Shown piece after piece: positions 1-51,169 of a stretch of 64,000 bases of DNA. The notes below the pieces were generated by a model, which saw only the letters and a program-made list of their open reading frames with translations, made no database searches and was not told the origin of the DNA. Each line of letters starts with the position of its first letter. The first letter of the stretch is position 1. Origin of the DNA: Sipunculus nudus (Eukaryota; Annelida; Sipuncula; Golfingiida; Sipunculidae). The translations under genes and the position numbers were made by a program. The DNA lies in the NCBI GenBank assembly GCA_026874595.1, contig CM049321.1, positions 2,540,479 through 2,604,478 on the forward strand, given 5' to 3'.

Positions 1-3000
1 ATCCAAATGTGCCTCAAAATAAGAAAGATGCATCACAGGAATTCAGGCAGAAGAGTATGGAGAGTTGGGCAGATTGGCATGGTGAAAGAAAGAAATAAAT
101 ATTTTCTAGCCAGTAAAATAATTCAAATTTTCTTTTTTTTTTTATAAATTATTTTATGTGAAAATATTCATGTTATATAATATTTTCACCGTTAATAAAC
201 TTCACATTTTCATGAAATGGTGTTTTCTAATTATTTCCCAAATAATTTACTAAATGTCTGTCTAATTTATCTTATTTCTGGGCTCATTGCCTTGATTTCT
301 TTTGTTCTGGAGGAAACAAAAATTGTCTTAAATATCGCCACCACTTACCAAGAAAAAAACATTTTTGGTTTCAAGTTTTGAGTTTATTTTGGAGTGGGAC
401 AAAATCTAAACAAACAATCAGGTCCTTTCCATTTAGAAATGATTCCATCGTAGCTTTAGATAAAGAGTCATGGAAACAGGAGTGAAGCCTTGTAGAAGCC
501 ACAAATCATTTGACTGTAGCATGGCCACTGAAGGAGTCAGAAGATGAAACCACAGCTGAGAAACTGACAGAATTCCCATCATTTGACTGTTTAAGAAAAA
601 GCCCAGAAAATAATTGGTAAAAATTAAAAAAAATATACAGGTGGCGCCACCAGTTTTCAGGAACTGACAACCCTGGTCATTGTCAATATTCAAGGCAAGA
701 TCATGGTAATCCATTGCATTAATTATCAAAATACTGGTTTTAATATCAAATTTTAATAACTCGTGTGTGTGTGTGGGGGGGGGGGGGGTGTTGGAGGAAA
801 TAGGTTTCAGGACAATATTTTGGCAAGAACAGATTATTATAAAGAGAAGAAACTATTTTTCGTGTCTACTCAACCTGCTTTATAAGGGATTGGGCCCATT
901 TAAAAAAACAACATCAAAATAGCCTTTATTTTATCTTTATTCACCAACAAAGGTTAATACAGGTTATATCTTACATGTTAATTTGATTGCACTTAAAATT
1001 CACATACAGTCCACCCAGCACACCACAGAACAAATACATTAACAGTGTAGGGAGCTAACTATCTACAATACTCGAGGAAACGATGGAGTACTACATCAAA
1101 ACTACCAACAGGTCTATGGCTTCTAGTCAAGTTTATAATTAACATACTGATGAACTGGGTATCAAATTAAAAACATTGCCTGTGATGTGTGTATTCTGGG
1201 ATGGCCACACTGAATTATTCGAAACCCCCCCCCCCCCCCATAACTGACTAGTTTATATTAACATGAACGCTTCATTTGTGACTGACATATTTAAAATATC
1301 TAGTCCTATTAACTAAGTGTTAACTACTATTGGAACTAACTATTCCCTCACATTACATTGTACTATTAAATTCACCATCAGTTGTACAAATTTACCTTGG
1401 CAATGAGTTGTCATCTCATGATCACCAAGATCCACACGTTTAACAGCTACAATTTTATTGGCCACTTTCCTATTTACTGCAATCCCATTGGCTATTCTCT
1501 TAGTAATATACTTAAAAAATACAAGGGTATTCTCTGCATAGTTTGCTATCATCTGATTGGCTGCCTTCCTAGTTGCAGGACTCTGATTAGCTGTATCTAG
1601 TCTGCCGTCATGATAGGCTGCACTCCTGCAAGCTGTAATGTGGTTGGCTACATTCAGTACTATAAAAATGCTGTTTTTTAATCTTAAGTGTAATGAAAAT
1701 GACACAAACTGTATGTCAATGTATGAATCATTGCAAAACTGGATAGTCTTTTTACCAGTTGGGTGTTATGGGTGCAAAACCGTGCAAAATTACATAAGAA
1801 AAAAAAATACACGACTTGCGCAAGCTTCTTTCTCCTTAGATATATATGATTATTCTGATACCACAACTAATGATTCATTTGATATGACTTATGTAGTGCA
1901 AATGATAAATTAAAAGGATTTCACTATAATAAGGTAACACTTTAAAATTTGTAAATAAAATGCTTCTGCAGTACTTTGTGCAATACTCTTAGTTCTCCAT
2001 GTAACCAGGTGCAATCAACCAATAAAATAAAACAATATTTGTGGATGTACTTGCAATTCAAGTCCATTTGTTGCTGGAATTATGAGATCATATATCCAGC
2101 CTATGGCTAATGTTGTACATATATCAGTATGGAAGGTATGCAAAAGCCATACAATAAAGATAAGGTGTGTTTGACAGCAATTTCTGTTTCTGTTCTACAC
2201 ACAGTAAAGCCTCCCCTAATGACAACCTTGGTGTAGCTATAACCTCAAAATTATGACCACTTTCAATGGTCACCAATTCTTTTTTAGCTCTTTATATTAG
2301 AACTCCCTTTCACTGTATTTATTTGGTGTGTTTGAGCATCTGTTGGTCTCATTTCATAATAGTGAAGTGTATGTGTACCTGGTGACACCACTCATAAATT
2401 GTGTATGCGTGTTTGCAGAAGGTTGAAATCTAACAAGATATGCATTAAATATTCATCAGAAATGTGCATCCTTGAAGGCATTTTACAAACAAAGCAACTA
2501 CTTAATGCATGGGTTTATGATTTGATATACTCAGGAGAGAAACTGGGTGATACACAGTTTTACAGCAGATTGAATGTGTTATGTATGTAAAGACTTGCTA
2601 ATTTGAGGTTGCGTTTTTTCCCCTAACAATATCTACTTTAGTTTACATTATTCAGAATTTACGCATCCAGAAAAAAAATATGAATTAAAGAACAGTTAAC
2701 AAACATGATGTATGGATATAAAAAAGTACTGCATGAAACAGTAACCAGATAAATTAATATAAGCAGATTATTCACAGAGTGAGACTAGAACAAATTGACA
2801 TTAAAGCTTATAATTAGTTATTTATAATAAAAGAAGCACACAGGTTTTACACAGCAAGCAGAAAAGAACACATATTTATATGGTAAACACTTGACCTGGT
2901 GACAAGCTTTGAAATGACCAACTTGCCATGGAGACCACTATTTTTGGTCCTTGCAGATGTCATGTACATACACACACGTGTAAATGTGTGTGCTTTATGG

Positions 3001-3495
3001 AATGAAGTCATTGAAAGATTTATACATGTGATAAGATTCTTCAGAAACTAAAAGATGATTTACTCACAACCAGCAGTTGTTAAGCCATTTTACAGCAAAA
3101 TATTGTACACATGATATTTCAGTTTAAACTGTTGCGTCTCTAACACTAGTGTATGGGTTAACTGGAGAGAGTAGCCATTTTACTTTCTTTTGAGATATGC
3201 ATCACAAGAAAAATAAACATAAACTGTGCAAGGCATAAATCATTACAACCAAGCTGGACACTGCATCTGTTGTACATGACTACTGGAAAAAAATATAATA
3301 TTCTGAGTATCATTAAAAATAGAGGAAATGAGGAACTGTCCTTATTCACCACTAGAGGGCTCTGTGCTAATTTGGCACATACAGGAGCACCCCCTGGTGG
3401 AGATTTATGCATACTATATTATCTTATAACAGGGATATTAACTACCAGTATTTAATACTAGCCAAATTTTCATAGATAAAAATAGATTCGATTAA
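1..3495. other. 3' flank of ICA1, no gene recognised
   Basis: AT-rich sequence with no ORF of recognisable family. It contains a GT/G run at 763-788, one copy of the palindrome GGTGGCGCCACC at 640-651, a poly-C run at 1225-1239, a degenerate minisatellite at 1457-1665, and a one-sided end like a pogo element (CAGTAAAGCCTCCCC) near 2204. Confidence 0.5.
1457..1665. repeat. Degenerate ~28-bp minisatellite with ATTGGCT boxes
   Basis: Units start ATTGGCCAC, ATTGGCTAT, ATTGGCTGC, ATTAGCTGT, ATAGGCTGC and TTGGCTAC, most followed by a C/T-rich tract with a TGCA-like core. It creates open frames on both strands (121 and 72 codons) that look like repeat products rather than genes. Confidence 0.6.
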
Positions 3496-4976
3496 TTTAT
3501 TTCAATATCTACATAATAACTAATAAGGCTGCCTTTCCATATATGCAGAATTTTTTCTGCATGGGAACCACACAATTAATTTTGAGAGGGTTGCAGCTCG
3601 CCGTCATTGTGGGTCCCTCAAGTCCCAAGTGCACATCCTGCATTCCACATCCACAAAACTCATACACTGCTGGAGTTCAAACTTCTTATATGCAGTTCTC
3701 ACACATCCATGTACCAATAAATATATGGAAAGGGATAGTGATGATGAACAAGCTCGATTTACCCCTTGCACTTGCAGGATCCACATTATATAGTAAAGCA
3801 GCCTAAATGTTAATCTTCTTAAATAAAAGGTCAAATTACGGATTCACTTTGTTCCTGCTTCATCGACCTTTTATGACATTAAGACTATTTTATCATAGCC
3901 ATGTATGTCTCCAGGAAAATGGGAACGGGTTACCAATGAGCATATCCCCTAATGCCCCAGAACCAGTATTGTTATATTTTGTTGAAACACTGACAGCACA
4001 CCGCCCGGCACCACGTGTGCAAAGGCCCATGTGCTGTGAACAAAATGTAACAATACTGGTTCTTGGGCAGTCAGGGCTTGGCCCATGGGTAACTGGTTCC
4101 AGTTTTGCTATAGACTTAAACATGATTGGGATAAAATAGTCTTAATGTCATAATAGGAAGATGAAGAGGGAACAAAGTTGAAAGATAATATGACCTATTA
4201 CTTAATAAGAGTACCTAATCATTCACTATTACAGTACAACAATGTCCTTGGATTATTAACACTGGGGATAATCAGTTTACTGTAACTGTGGAACTCTAAC
4301 TAAAGATCACATGAACATCATGACCTGATGTATGATACATTTTGTACAGTACGAACAACATTATATACATAAATATATCATTCAGGAATGTAATGTTCTT
4401 ATCACGATCAGAACTATGTCAGATGTGACACAGTCAAGCTGGCATCCACAATAGGACACATTATGATGATAACATTAATAATCTACAACAGTTTACTCTT
4501 TGTATAAGTATTACAGTACTCTAACAACTAATAATGGAAAGTATATGATTACACCATCATGATATCTGCAGCTTATCACAAGAGATATAAAAGCAAAGTG
4601 ACTTTTTTTCTCCTTGGTCTGTTTGTGAAAAATACTGAACCTGCACCTGTAAATGAATTAGTTTTTTAACAACTTGTGCATTCGCTCTTGTGGAAATGTA
4701 GACTGTTACATCATTTGAGGTCAAAGGCAAGTTTGAAAAATATTATCAAGATATTATACTTGTCATGTATTTTCATCACAGAACAATAATAAATAAAGTA
4801 TATAGGAAAGTGGAAATGCAGAACATGAAAAACAGTTAAATGATTTTGCACTACAGAGTGCATTGCCTGTTGGAAAACTTGTGGAAAAATAGTTTGCCCA
4901 TTCTGCACTAGAGGGCGCTACATGCAGCTTGGCTGTGACACATCTGATGACTTGGCAGAATTATATGCTAATTGGG
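3496..4976 (-). other. Probable ICA1 3' UTR
   Basis: No AATAAA appears on the minus strand in the first 1.4 kb after the stop; the first clear one is at 3501-3496, implying a 3' UTR of about 1.5 kb. If correct, the message includes the foldback at 3845-4180 and a CTCF-like DNA motif at 4905-4920. The end point is an inference; a variant signal nearer the stop is possible. Confidence 0.35.
3845..4180. mobile_element. Foldback (MITE-like) element, 336 bp
   Basis: The two halves are inverted copies: TTATGACATTAAGACTATTT on the left is matched by its complement on the right, and an inner arm AGAACCAGTATTGTTAT (from 3959) is matched at 4048-4063. Outer ends CACTTTGTTCC and GGAACAAAGTTG also pair. 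Intervening bases are less symmetric. No ORF or transposase. Confidence 0.75.
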
Positions 4977-42955
<37,979 letters not shown>

Positions 42956-42978
<23 letters not shown>

Positions 42979-43011
42979 CTTAATGAGACTCCCTCCTTAG
43001 ATCTGAATGCT
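42956..43011 (-). CDS. ICA1: ICA1 first coding exon (33 nt 5' UTR plus codons 1-8)
   Basis: The acceptor is a pyrimidine-rich tract ending TTTCAG at 43014-43012. The exon carries 33 nt of 5' UTR with an in-frame stop (TAA in the CTAAGG stretch region) and then ATG at 42978. It encodes MSRSSLSG with the last codon split after two bases, and the donor is GTAAG. The small N-terminal coding exon is normal for the family. The start is chosen because it gives the only ATG that joins in phase to the AH-domain exon. Confidence 0.85.
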
Positions 43012-43775
43012 CTGAAATTAAAGACAAAATCATATAAATTTGATAAAATAATTAATAATATGAGAATACCAGGACTGAAAATATACCATGTTGTCCATGT
43101 CACATAAAAATATCACTTATTTTTTTCTTAAGTTTGGGATCAAGGCCTGTAGGTGGGGTAGTGTACTAAAGGAGGAGTGAAATGACTGAAAAACATTATG
43201 ATTAATGATGTGTAAACTTAAGGTCACATGTTCCTGATAATTTTTCATGGGAAAGGTCACAAAACAATGAATATTAGAGTAATCAGTAGTTAGGCTAGTT
43301 CCATTTAAGTAACGTTCTGTTAAGTGGTGTTATGACTAAGTACTGTATATAAATTTGGTCCATAACTTTAAGAAATCAAGTGATATTGACTTCATTCCTT
43401 CATTTCCAGTTTTTTCCTACCCTACACATAGAAAATATGTCTTAAATCAATTTTTATGCTAGATATGAACAAATTAGCTGCAGTGATGTAGATAAGGGGA
43501 AGTCTGGAAAATGTACATTTTTATGCTAAAAGAAGGTTATAGCTTTTATAGCAAAGAAACAAGGTCACAGTGAGTTATTTTTTTTACTTATGGACATCTA
43601 ACTGCATGTTGAATTTCAAACCAATACAGGTTTAACAGTGCCAAAACATGCGTGTCTCACAATTAGATAGATGGACGACGTATGCAGGTTAATCACTAAA
43701 GCTCAGATGAACTGCTGTCTATTTAACTTAATTTTTCACTGTCTCTGTTCATTTTTCTTTACTGCATCTCCACCA

Positions 43776-43862
43776 TTCTGTGGTTGGCTTCATAGTTGTG
43801 GGTTAAAACTTTTTTAGAGTGTCACAAAGTTCCCATTTTCGCAATCTCATCCTATAAACAAG
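43776..43862. mobile_element. MITE fragment of the TACTGTGGTTGGC family
   Basis: Left arm only: TTCTGTGGTTGGCTTCATAG, TGTGGGTTAAAACTTTTTTA, TTTTCGCAATCTCATCCTAT. No matching right end found nearby. Confidence 0.6.
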
Positions 43863-44302
43863 GGACCCATGGGTCAGGGCGCTCAGCTGAAGTCTAAAAT
43901 ATTTGCAAATGCAAAATATGCAAAATATTCTATTGTAATGTTTTTCATACATATAAGCATATGAGAAGTCAAGAGGAAAGGAGCCCTCCTACTTGGTTAT
44001 AGTGTTGTTCCAAATATATGATTGCAAAACTAATACTCTGACAAGATTGTCATGAAGAAGACCAGTAAAAGTTTTGAGATATTGTGATGCATATGAAAAA
44101 TTTACAGATGGACAGACAAGTTGACAGAATGGACTAATACCTTTATTTCACTTTCAAGAGTGTAATGCATTTAAGTTTATATTAAAGCCTATTTTTTTTA
44201 GCATATCCACTTTTTCCATTAATAGTTTTTATCAGATTCATTTTTTTATTTACAAGTTTTATAAATTTGTAAAAAAAAAAATCTGAAAATATAAGTTAAA
44301 AT

Positions 44303-46271
44303 GGTTACATGCCAGTCTGCCGATTCCCATTCTGCCGAATCCCAGAATACCGAGTCCAGTTTGCCGAATCCCAGATTGCCGAATGTTAACTTTTTAATAT
44401 GAAATTGTCCATTAATTTGATATATATTCATGTTTAATGCCATTGTAGTATTCATGGAGTAAAAACGATGAAAGACGTATAATCAGTGTGTACAGGTAAA
44501 CCAGTCGGTAACCTGCCATGCCACAAGTCACGCATGACTTGTCATGGCCGTCATAGCAGTCCTTTTGCCTCGCCCCGCACTGGCCGACATTCAATAAAAG
44601 AACGTTTATGTGTATTGTCACTAATCTTGTTTATCATAATAACCAACCCTTATACTGACAGGTCCGTGGGAACAAAAATGGTGTTGCTCCGTTCGTAATC
44701 CTGTCCATTTTTGTCTCCTTTGCAATTGAGTGCCATTGCAGTTAACAAACGACGGTAGCGGAACCTTGTTAATACTCAGGTTAAATCAATCGGCCATACG
44801 AAAGACTAAATGGGAATCGTTTGGCTATGATGAGATGTTTTATAATATTAGCAAAAGCTATTAAAATGTGCAATTATAAATAAATTTTCAATTGAGCGCA
44901 TGATGTTTGTCTGTTTAAGGGCTTGCATGCATGTGCGTTTTATAATCGCCGAATAATGCATAACACATGAGACTGGTGGAAAGGGACAGTGATTCTGAGC
45001 GGCATATACCAGGGCGACACCCCTTAACACCTATTTATATTGTTTTGTTGAAAATAAGTCCATTCTTTTAAATAAACTTAATAACTTTTTAAAAATTTAC
45101 ATTTCAAAGCTTTGGACCTTGCTATTAATGGAACTATGAATTATGAACTTTTTGATTAATCATTTACTCTTGTTTGGTTAAACGGAATCTATCCACATCA
45201 AATGGATGTGTAGAGACCGTGCACACAAATAGTTTATGATCAAAGGCTTTTTGTTAACCTTTTGATGTAATTAATGCTGTAATAACAGTAACCGGAGCAT
45301 CCTTCACCTCATTCCATGCTTGGTAATTGAGCAGATCTCTAATGAACAAACATTGTATCAAGAACAATATTCTTACCCTGAGAGAGAGAGAGAGAAAGAG
45401 ATAGTGAATGGAGAGATGCATAGGGAAATCGATAAAAAATAAAGATGACAATGGAAGGAGAGAATGTATGAAAGCGAGAATGGTAAAAGGAGAGAGAGAG
45501 AGAGTAAGAGAAAGAGACAATAAGAAAATATGTTTAAACAGTCATAACATTTTCTTTTTTTTTACAAGTTGAACATGAAGTCCGCATGATATTGAATTAT
45601 TTTACTCTACAAGCTTTTTATAAAGTTTTGATCATCAACTGTCACTATTTTTTAGGAACCTCTGTTTTAAGTGAATTGGTTTTAAGTTTACGAAAAACAA
45701 CAATACTAACCCAATAAAAACAATAAGCAGAATATAAAACGATCTTTACTAACAAACGACGAGATTAAGTCAGGATCGAGCATAGGACCTGTCTGTTCTA
45801 AGTGTGTCTTGTTAGTTATTACTATAAACAACAATAGTAACTTCATACACAAAATAATATGCATAACTAAAACGATCATTACTATAAAAAGCAACGAAAT
45901 TACGTCAGCAGCACCAGGGAAAGATCATGAACCGTTGCTTGTTTGCAGGGACCTCAAAGTGTAGGCTATAACAAATCATGCGTGACTCGTTGCCAGCCGG
46001 GTTGCCGACTGGTAGCTGTTAAGACGCAGTAATTTGGGTGAGGGCTTCTTGTTTGTACATGCTGAAATTAGTATTCTGTCCATGCCTTTTAATACTGTTT
46101 TTGTCGTGTTCACTCCCTGAATACTCCGACGCTCCAAAAACATGAATATATATCAAATTAACGGACGATTTTCATATAAAAAAGTTCAGATTCGACATTC
46201 TGGGATTTGGCAAACTGGACTCAGTAATCTGGGATTCGGCAAAATGGGAATCAGCAAACTGGAATGATACT
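44303..46271. mobile_element. Foldback DNA transposon, ~1.97 kb, with 8-bp direct repeats
   Basis: About 85 bp at each end are inverted copies built from CTGCCGAATCCCA / TGGGATTCGGCAAA subrepeats. GTTAAAAT flanks both ends (44295-44302 and 46272-46279), a likely 8-bp target duplication of hAT type. Inner arms near 44490-44530 and 45970-46010 also pair (ACCAGTCGG / CCGACTGGT). A GA-rich run lies at 45381-45520. No transposase. Confidence 0.8.
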
Positions 46272-47745
46272 GTTAAAATATCAGAATTCTAAGTTGCAAT
46301 CATTATTTATCCAGAGTGTAGCAGCTATTGGGTCATATTATGCATACACATATATTTTATTATTTTTAAATCACAAATGTTTAAACTGAGTTTAAAAGAA
46401 AATAATGCCACATCATGGCATCTTCAAGATTATTCCTTGAATCACTATTAAAACGTTTTGTACATTTGGGTTTTCAGTACATCCTTAATTTTATTCACAA
46501 AAATAAAAGATTCAGTAAATTTGATCAAATAAAACATCTTTTCTGATAAAGTATACACACTGTTGGTTGAATGAGGGGACAAACAATATCATTTTGCTAA
46601 TTACTATCTCAGCTTTAATTTATTACTGGAATTAATAGTCAATTCCACACCTGGTGATGTTTTTATTCTTCTGAAGTAAGGAATTACTTATCTGTTGAAC
46701 ATCCACACTTTCATATCAATACACCACTTTGCGGACACAGTTACATGTACACTTTAATCATTGTAACCCTGATGGTACCATACAAAATTTAAAATGTAGC
46801 ATAGCCTAGAATAAGAATGAATCAAATACAATAAATGATAAAATTCATCTAGTTTATGCACCAGCTAGGGAAGGGGGAGTGCAGGTCAGAGGGGAAGCCT
46901 GCTAGTAGTGGCCAAGCTGAGCCAAGGTAAGCTGCCTGGAGAGGGTTACATAACAGAAGGCTGTACTATAGGTGGACTTGGTGTAAACAACACTTCACAT
47001 GGTGTATAAATATTTAAATAAAAGCTTCTCTTTTCAATCAATTCCTTTGAAATTTCAGATTTAAAAATCTGATCTAATTTTGGGTAAACAATTGAATCTT
47101 TATAAAAAAAGTTATATCCCTGAAAAGTCTCCAGCTTCAGCAATTCTCATGTTATGTGAGTAAATTTATTTCGTGATTTAAAAATAAACCATTATATTTG
47201 GGCCCATAACTTCAAAACAATAAGCAATACTGACCTAATTTTTGGTATATTCAAAGAAAATGTATGGAAGAATATGAATACTAAATATGATTAAAAAAGG
47301 TAGGTGGTTTTGATATTAGGCAGCCTTGAAGTGTAACAATGGCTTTTTAATGGAAAATTGAGGTTTTTCTTTAATATTTCAAAGGAGCAAAGCCCTAGTG
47401 ACCCAATTTTTGGTATGGTAGGAGATTTTGGGGACATCAAACTGTATGCAAAATTTTGGATTCATAGGTCCGACGGTTTCAAAACTTGCCCTGTTAACAG
47501 GTGAACCATCAGCTGAGCTAAAATCTGCACAAAGTTATCCATTATTTTATTTATTAATTATATTGTATGTAACTTATGCACATAATCTTAACAGACCAAA
47601 GGTAACATCAACAAAATCATTCATCAATGGCATATCATTTGAAAGATTTGATATAATTTAAATAGGAATATCGATGTTTGAATATACAAAATTTATTAAT
47701 TATTATTTAAACTTAATATCAACATTCTAACTTTTGATTTGCTTT
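46272..47745. other. Upstream region, no gene
   Basis: AT-rich; blocks such as GGCCCATAACTTC and ATTTTTGGTAT near 47200-47450 have the style of the noncoding repeats further right. No gene recognised. Confidence 0.4.
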
Positions 47746-47850
47746 CCACAACTTGGCCTCTTATTCATGGTGGTTTTATTTTTGCAACATATCCCCTTTT
47801 GTAAATATCACAAATTTGAAACCCCCTCAAACGAAAAGGCAACTATAGTA
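47746..47850. mobile_element. MITE fragment of the TACTGTGGTTGGC family
   Basis: Right arm only: GGTTTTATTTTTGCAACATA, AAATATCACAAATTTGAAAC, AACGAAAAGGCAACTATAGTA. Confidence 0.6.
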
Positions 47851-48203
47851 TATTGCTTTATATATATATATATATGTTGACAGAACACTGTGTCATCTGC
47901 TGACAACAATAGTTACACTCAAGCGGTGGTTGTATTACATTTCATACAGAGATATGAATATTACAGTAGAAACATTTTAAACACAATACTGATTATCAAG
48001 TAACATCATGTCACTGCACTCATGACGGTTGATCTATTGGCAGTTTAGTCAATATCCTTAAGTGGACAAATGTTCGGACACATTTCGAACTCCCTGTAGA
48101 TAAGAATACACAGCCACCCACACAGTGAACTATATATCTAACACTCTACTACATAGTAGTGAGATACAAGCATTCCTCCCCCATACACTGCATGGCATTT
48201 ATT

Positions 48204-48526
48204 TACCGTGGTTGGCTTCATACTGGTGTGGTAAATTATTCGTGTGGGTGCACTGGGTGGCATTTTAGTCTTCTATAGTTTCCTTCTTTTAATTTAAGGA
48301 AAGTACCGTTATCTTTCACTAGATGTCTCCCCTTTATTTTCCAGTTTTTTTTGGGAGGGTACCCAGAGGATTCATGCAATTCATACATCCATGTACACAA
48401 ATTAATGACTTCTACATGAGTATATGTTGTGCCCTGCATGTGTAGAAGCGTTCCTATCAAACTGGTCCCATCAACTTCAACACAATGGGGTTTTAAAATA
48501 TATTTCGCAGCCAAAACCACATATGC
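48204..48526. mobile_element. Probable MITE of the TACTGTGGTTGGC family containing an unrecognised 94-codon frame
   Basis: Left end TACCGTGGTTGGCTTCATAC; a weak inverted partner GCCAAAACCACATA closes it near 48526. A minus-strand open frame (48236-48520) has fairly balanced amino-acid composition but no family I recognise. It may be captured or relict coding sequence. Confidence 0.4.
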
Positions 48527-51150
48527 AATTTGTTATGCATCACACTAAATTTGTTATTTCACCAAGGTTAATTGGTTAGTCTGGTGGTTTCTAATGAACG
48601 TGGGTTCACACTCAAAACCTTCTACAAATCTAAGAACATTTTAAGGACTTTCAAGGACCATATCCATCAGATAATAAAATCAATCTTAAAATATACAGAT
48701 ATAATTACTTCAATACTGCAGTTTTGAATTAATGCACTTGATGCTTTTTTTAAGGACCTGTTTCATATAGGCTAGCTGTATGAACCCTGTAGTTTGTGGA
48801 ATTTTTCTGGAGGGTCAGAATTCAACACCCTTGGAACAATCTGTTGTATCTTGGAGCCTGGAGGTAATCTGGAACACTATAACATTTTTTGGTTTATTTA
48901 AGGCCAAAAAAATAAGGTTGTTTCTCAGGCACTTTTTAAAGAAATCAATGCAATTGGGCAATTTATTTACCTTATTTGTATGTTTCGATAAAAATGTCAT
49001 ATGATCAGGAAAAAGCAGGAAAATAACATAATTTTTTGGCTTATTAGGTAACAACACTATATAAGAAAGGATATTTCATCAAAATTGTATTATTTTATCT
49101 AAGAAATGTTTGAGCAGCTGGAGCTCAAAATTGGTAAGTTCCTAAGGAAAATCAAAATCAAAATTGTTGATGCGGGGGGTTAAAATTGATGCGGGTTGTG
49201 CCTGAGAACCATACCTTTTATTTGTTTTGGCCTAAAGCATCCTATAACATTGTGAGATGGGGTAATTTCTTTGTACCAGCTAGGGGCCAGTGCAATTCAT
49301 GGGTATTAGGGGCTGCTTTTGTTCTGGAGCTGACCTGTTATCAAGTTATGGAGTTAATGAACTATGACAATGTTTGATACGGGTCAAGACAAGGATGTAC
49401 ATGTATATAATTTCAATTCTCGAGACTTTCTTTATCCAACTTTTGCCTAAAATTGCCAGGAGGGTATGCAATCATTTCTGTTTGTGTGTTAGTATGTTTA
49501 AGTGTGTGTTTGTGGGTTTGCTCATAAAATAACTCAGGCATCCATGAACAGAATCATCATGAAATTTTCAGGGCATTTCGGGAATGGGCCAAGGAGAAGA
49601 AAAATCAGTTATATGATGATGTTGATCCAGCATCTTCTCCGCATTCTAGAGCATCAACAAGGAATATTTACAAATGTACAGTCACATGTCACTGAGCATT
49701 TTTTGAAACTTGTGCTCCTATGGGGAAGGCATGTATACCTTTGAATGCAGATTTCTAGTGTTTTGCAATTAAATCCTGTGTTTATCTGATGAGAAGTCTA
49801 GATCTGTCCAGCAGAGTGTGAGAGGTTCTTGATTCTAGGAAAATGGGGAAATCTAAATAAAGGAGATGACATCATCAATTAATTTCCTTCATGCACACTG
49901 GCTCACACAAACCTTTGTTTGTGTGGAATAAGAGGAACACAACTTGGCCTGTTTTATGTTACATAATGACTGCGAATAGTCATCCAATTACATGTTAAGG
50001 TTTCCCCAATAGAGTTAAAATGATGAAAACTGTGTTTTTCAAACTTTAAAATTAATTTACTGTTTCCTCATTCTTTCTAATTTAAGAGAGCAACAGATCA
50101 CGATTTATGATTTTAACCATTTTTTTTAAGAAATGAAAGACATCTCAGTTTGTTCCTACAGCCCTGAATTAGGCAAAACACAATCTTTTCACAGGTAATA
50201 ATTGTATCGTAATTCGACTTAACCTTATAATTATACTTTATCATAAGTTTATGTATGTCAATAAATAGTGCTATGTACAAGAAATACATTTACTGCAACA
50301 TTATATTTATGACAAGTATACTTGTACCCCTTCACAGAAATCAACGGTAAAACAACTTAGGCATGAACAGAAAGCAAATACTGTGGATTCTGAGTTGTTC
50401 GTTGGGATTTTATTTTCTTGGAATTTGTGGTAACATTTATCCAAGAAATTAAAAACCCAAGATGATTAGGTTTATTATAAAATTTTTTAAGTCCATCGAC
50501 CTTGTGCATTGAGTTATGTCTTATGACATCATGTTGGCCCACTGTCACCATCCATGCTAACAAATGGTACTGATTAATAAAACTCAAAGAAAACAATATG
50601 TAGCCCATAAATTAAACAAGGCCTACAGGCCTAATGCGAACCTGTGCATATGGAAATACACCAGGTATAATACTTCAATGCTGGACCATTACATCTCATG
50701 TATATGAACAATGCAAGTACTAAACATTTTGAATAAGAAACAATTACACAAACAACACTACTGAAATTCTGGCATGGTTATACACAACACAAAAAATGAT
50801 TGTAGCTGGCACCGCAAGCCTTGTATACAACAAAGTTATCGGAGATATATACAAATGCCCAATTTCAGACTGATATATCAAGCCCCTCCTGAAAATAAGC
50901 AGGGACACACAGTGTGCAAAAAAATATTTGTAGGTGGCACCACCAGTCTTGTATACGACAAAGCTATTCAATAAGTATATATATATACTTATTTATATAT
51001 ATATGCCCAATTTCAGGCTGATATATCAAATTCCTCTGTAGAAATAAGCAGGCACATACACTGTGCAAAAGTCATTGCAGGTGGCGACACCTGTCTTGTA
51101 AAAGCCATCAAAGACACATAGACAGGTCAAAATATCAGGCCAATACATCA
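48527..51150. other. Upstream region with scattered repeat fragments
   Basis: 49500-49700 is a dispersed repeat shared with intron 1. From 50790 the first relatives of the palindrome family appear: GGCACCGCAAGCCTTGTATA, GGTGGCACCACCAGTCTTGT (50935) and GGTGGCGACACCTGTCTTGT (51069), about 135 bp apart. Confidence 0.5.
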
Positions 51151-51169
51151 AACTTACCTTGAGTCTAAT

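Noticed and set aside
1340-1705. 121-codon minus-strand frame
   Set aside because: Falls on a degenerate minisatellite, with repetitive residues and no family match or splice context.
48236-48520. 94-codon minus-strand frame with balanced composition
   Set aside because: Lies within the ends of a probable MITE and has no recognisable motif; recorded as element content rather than a gene.
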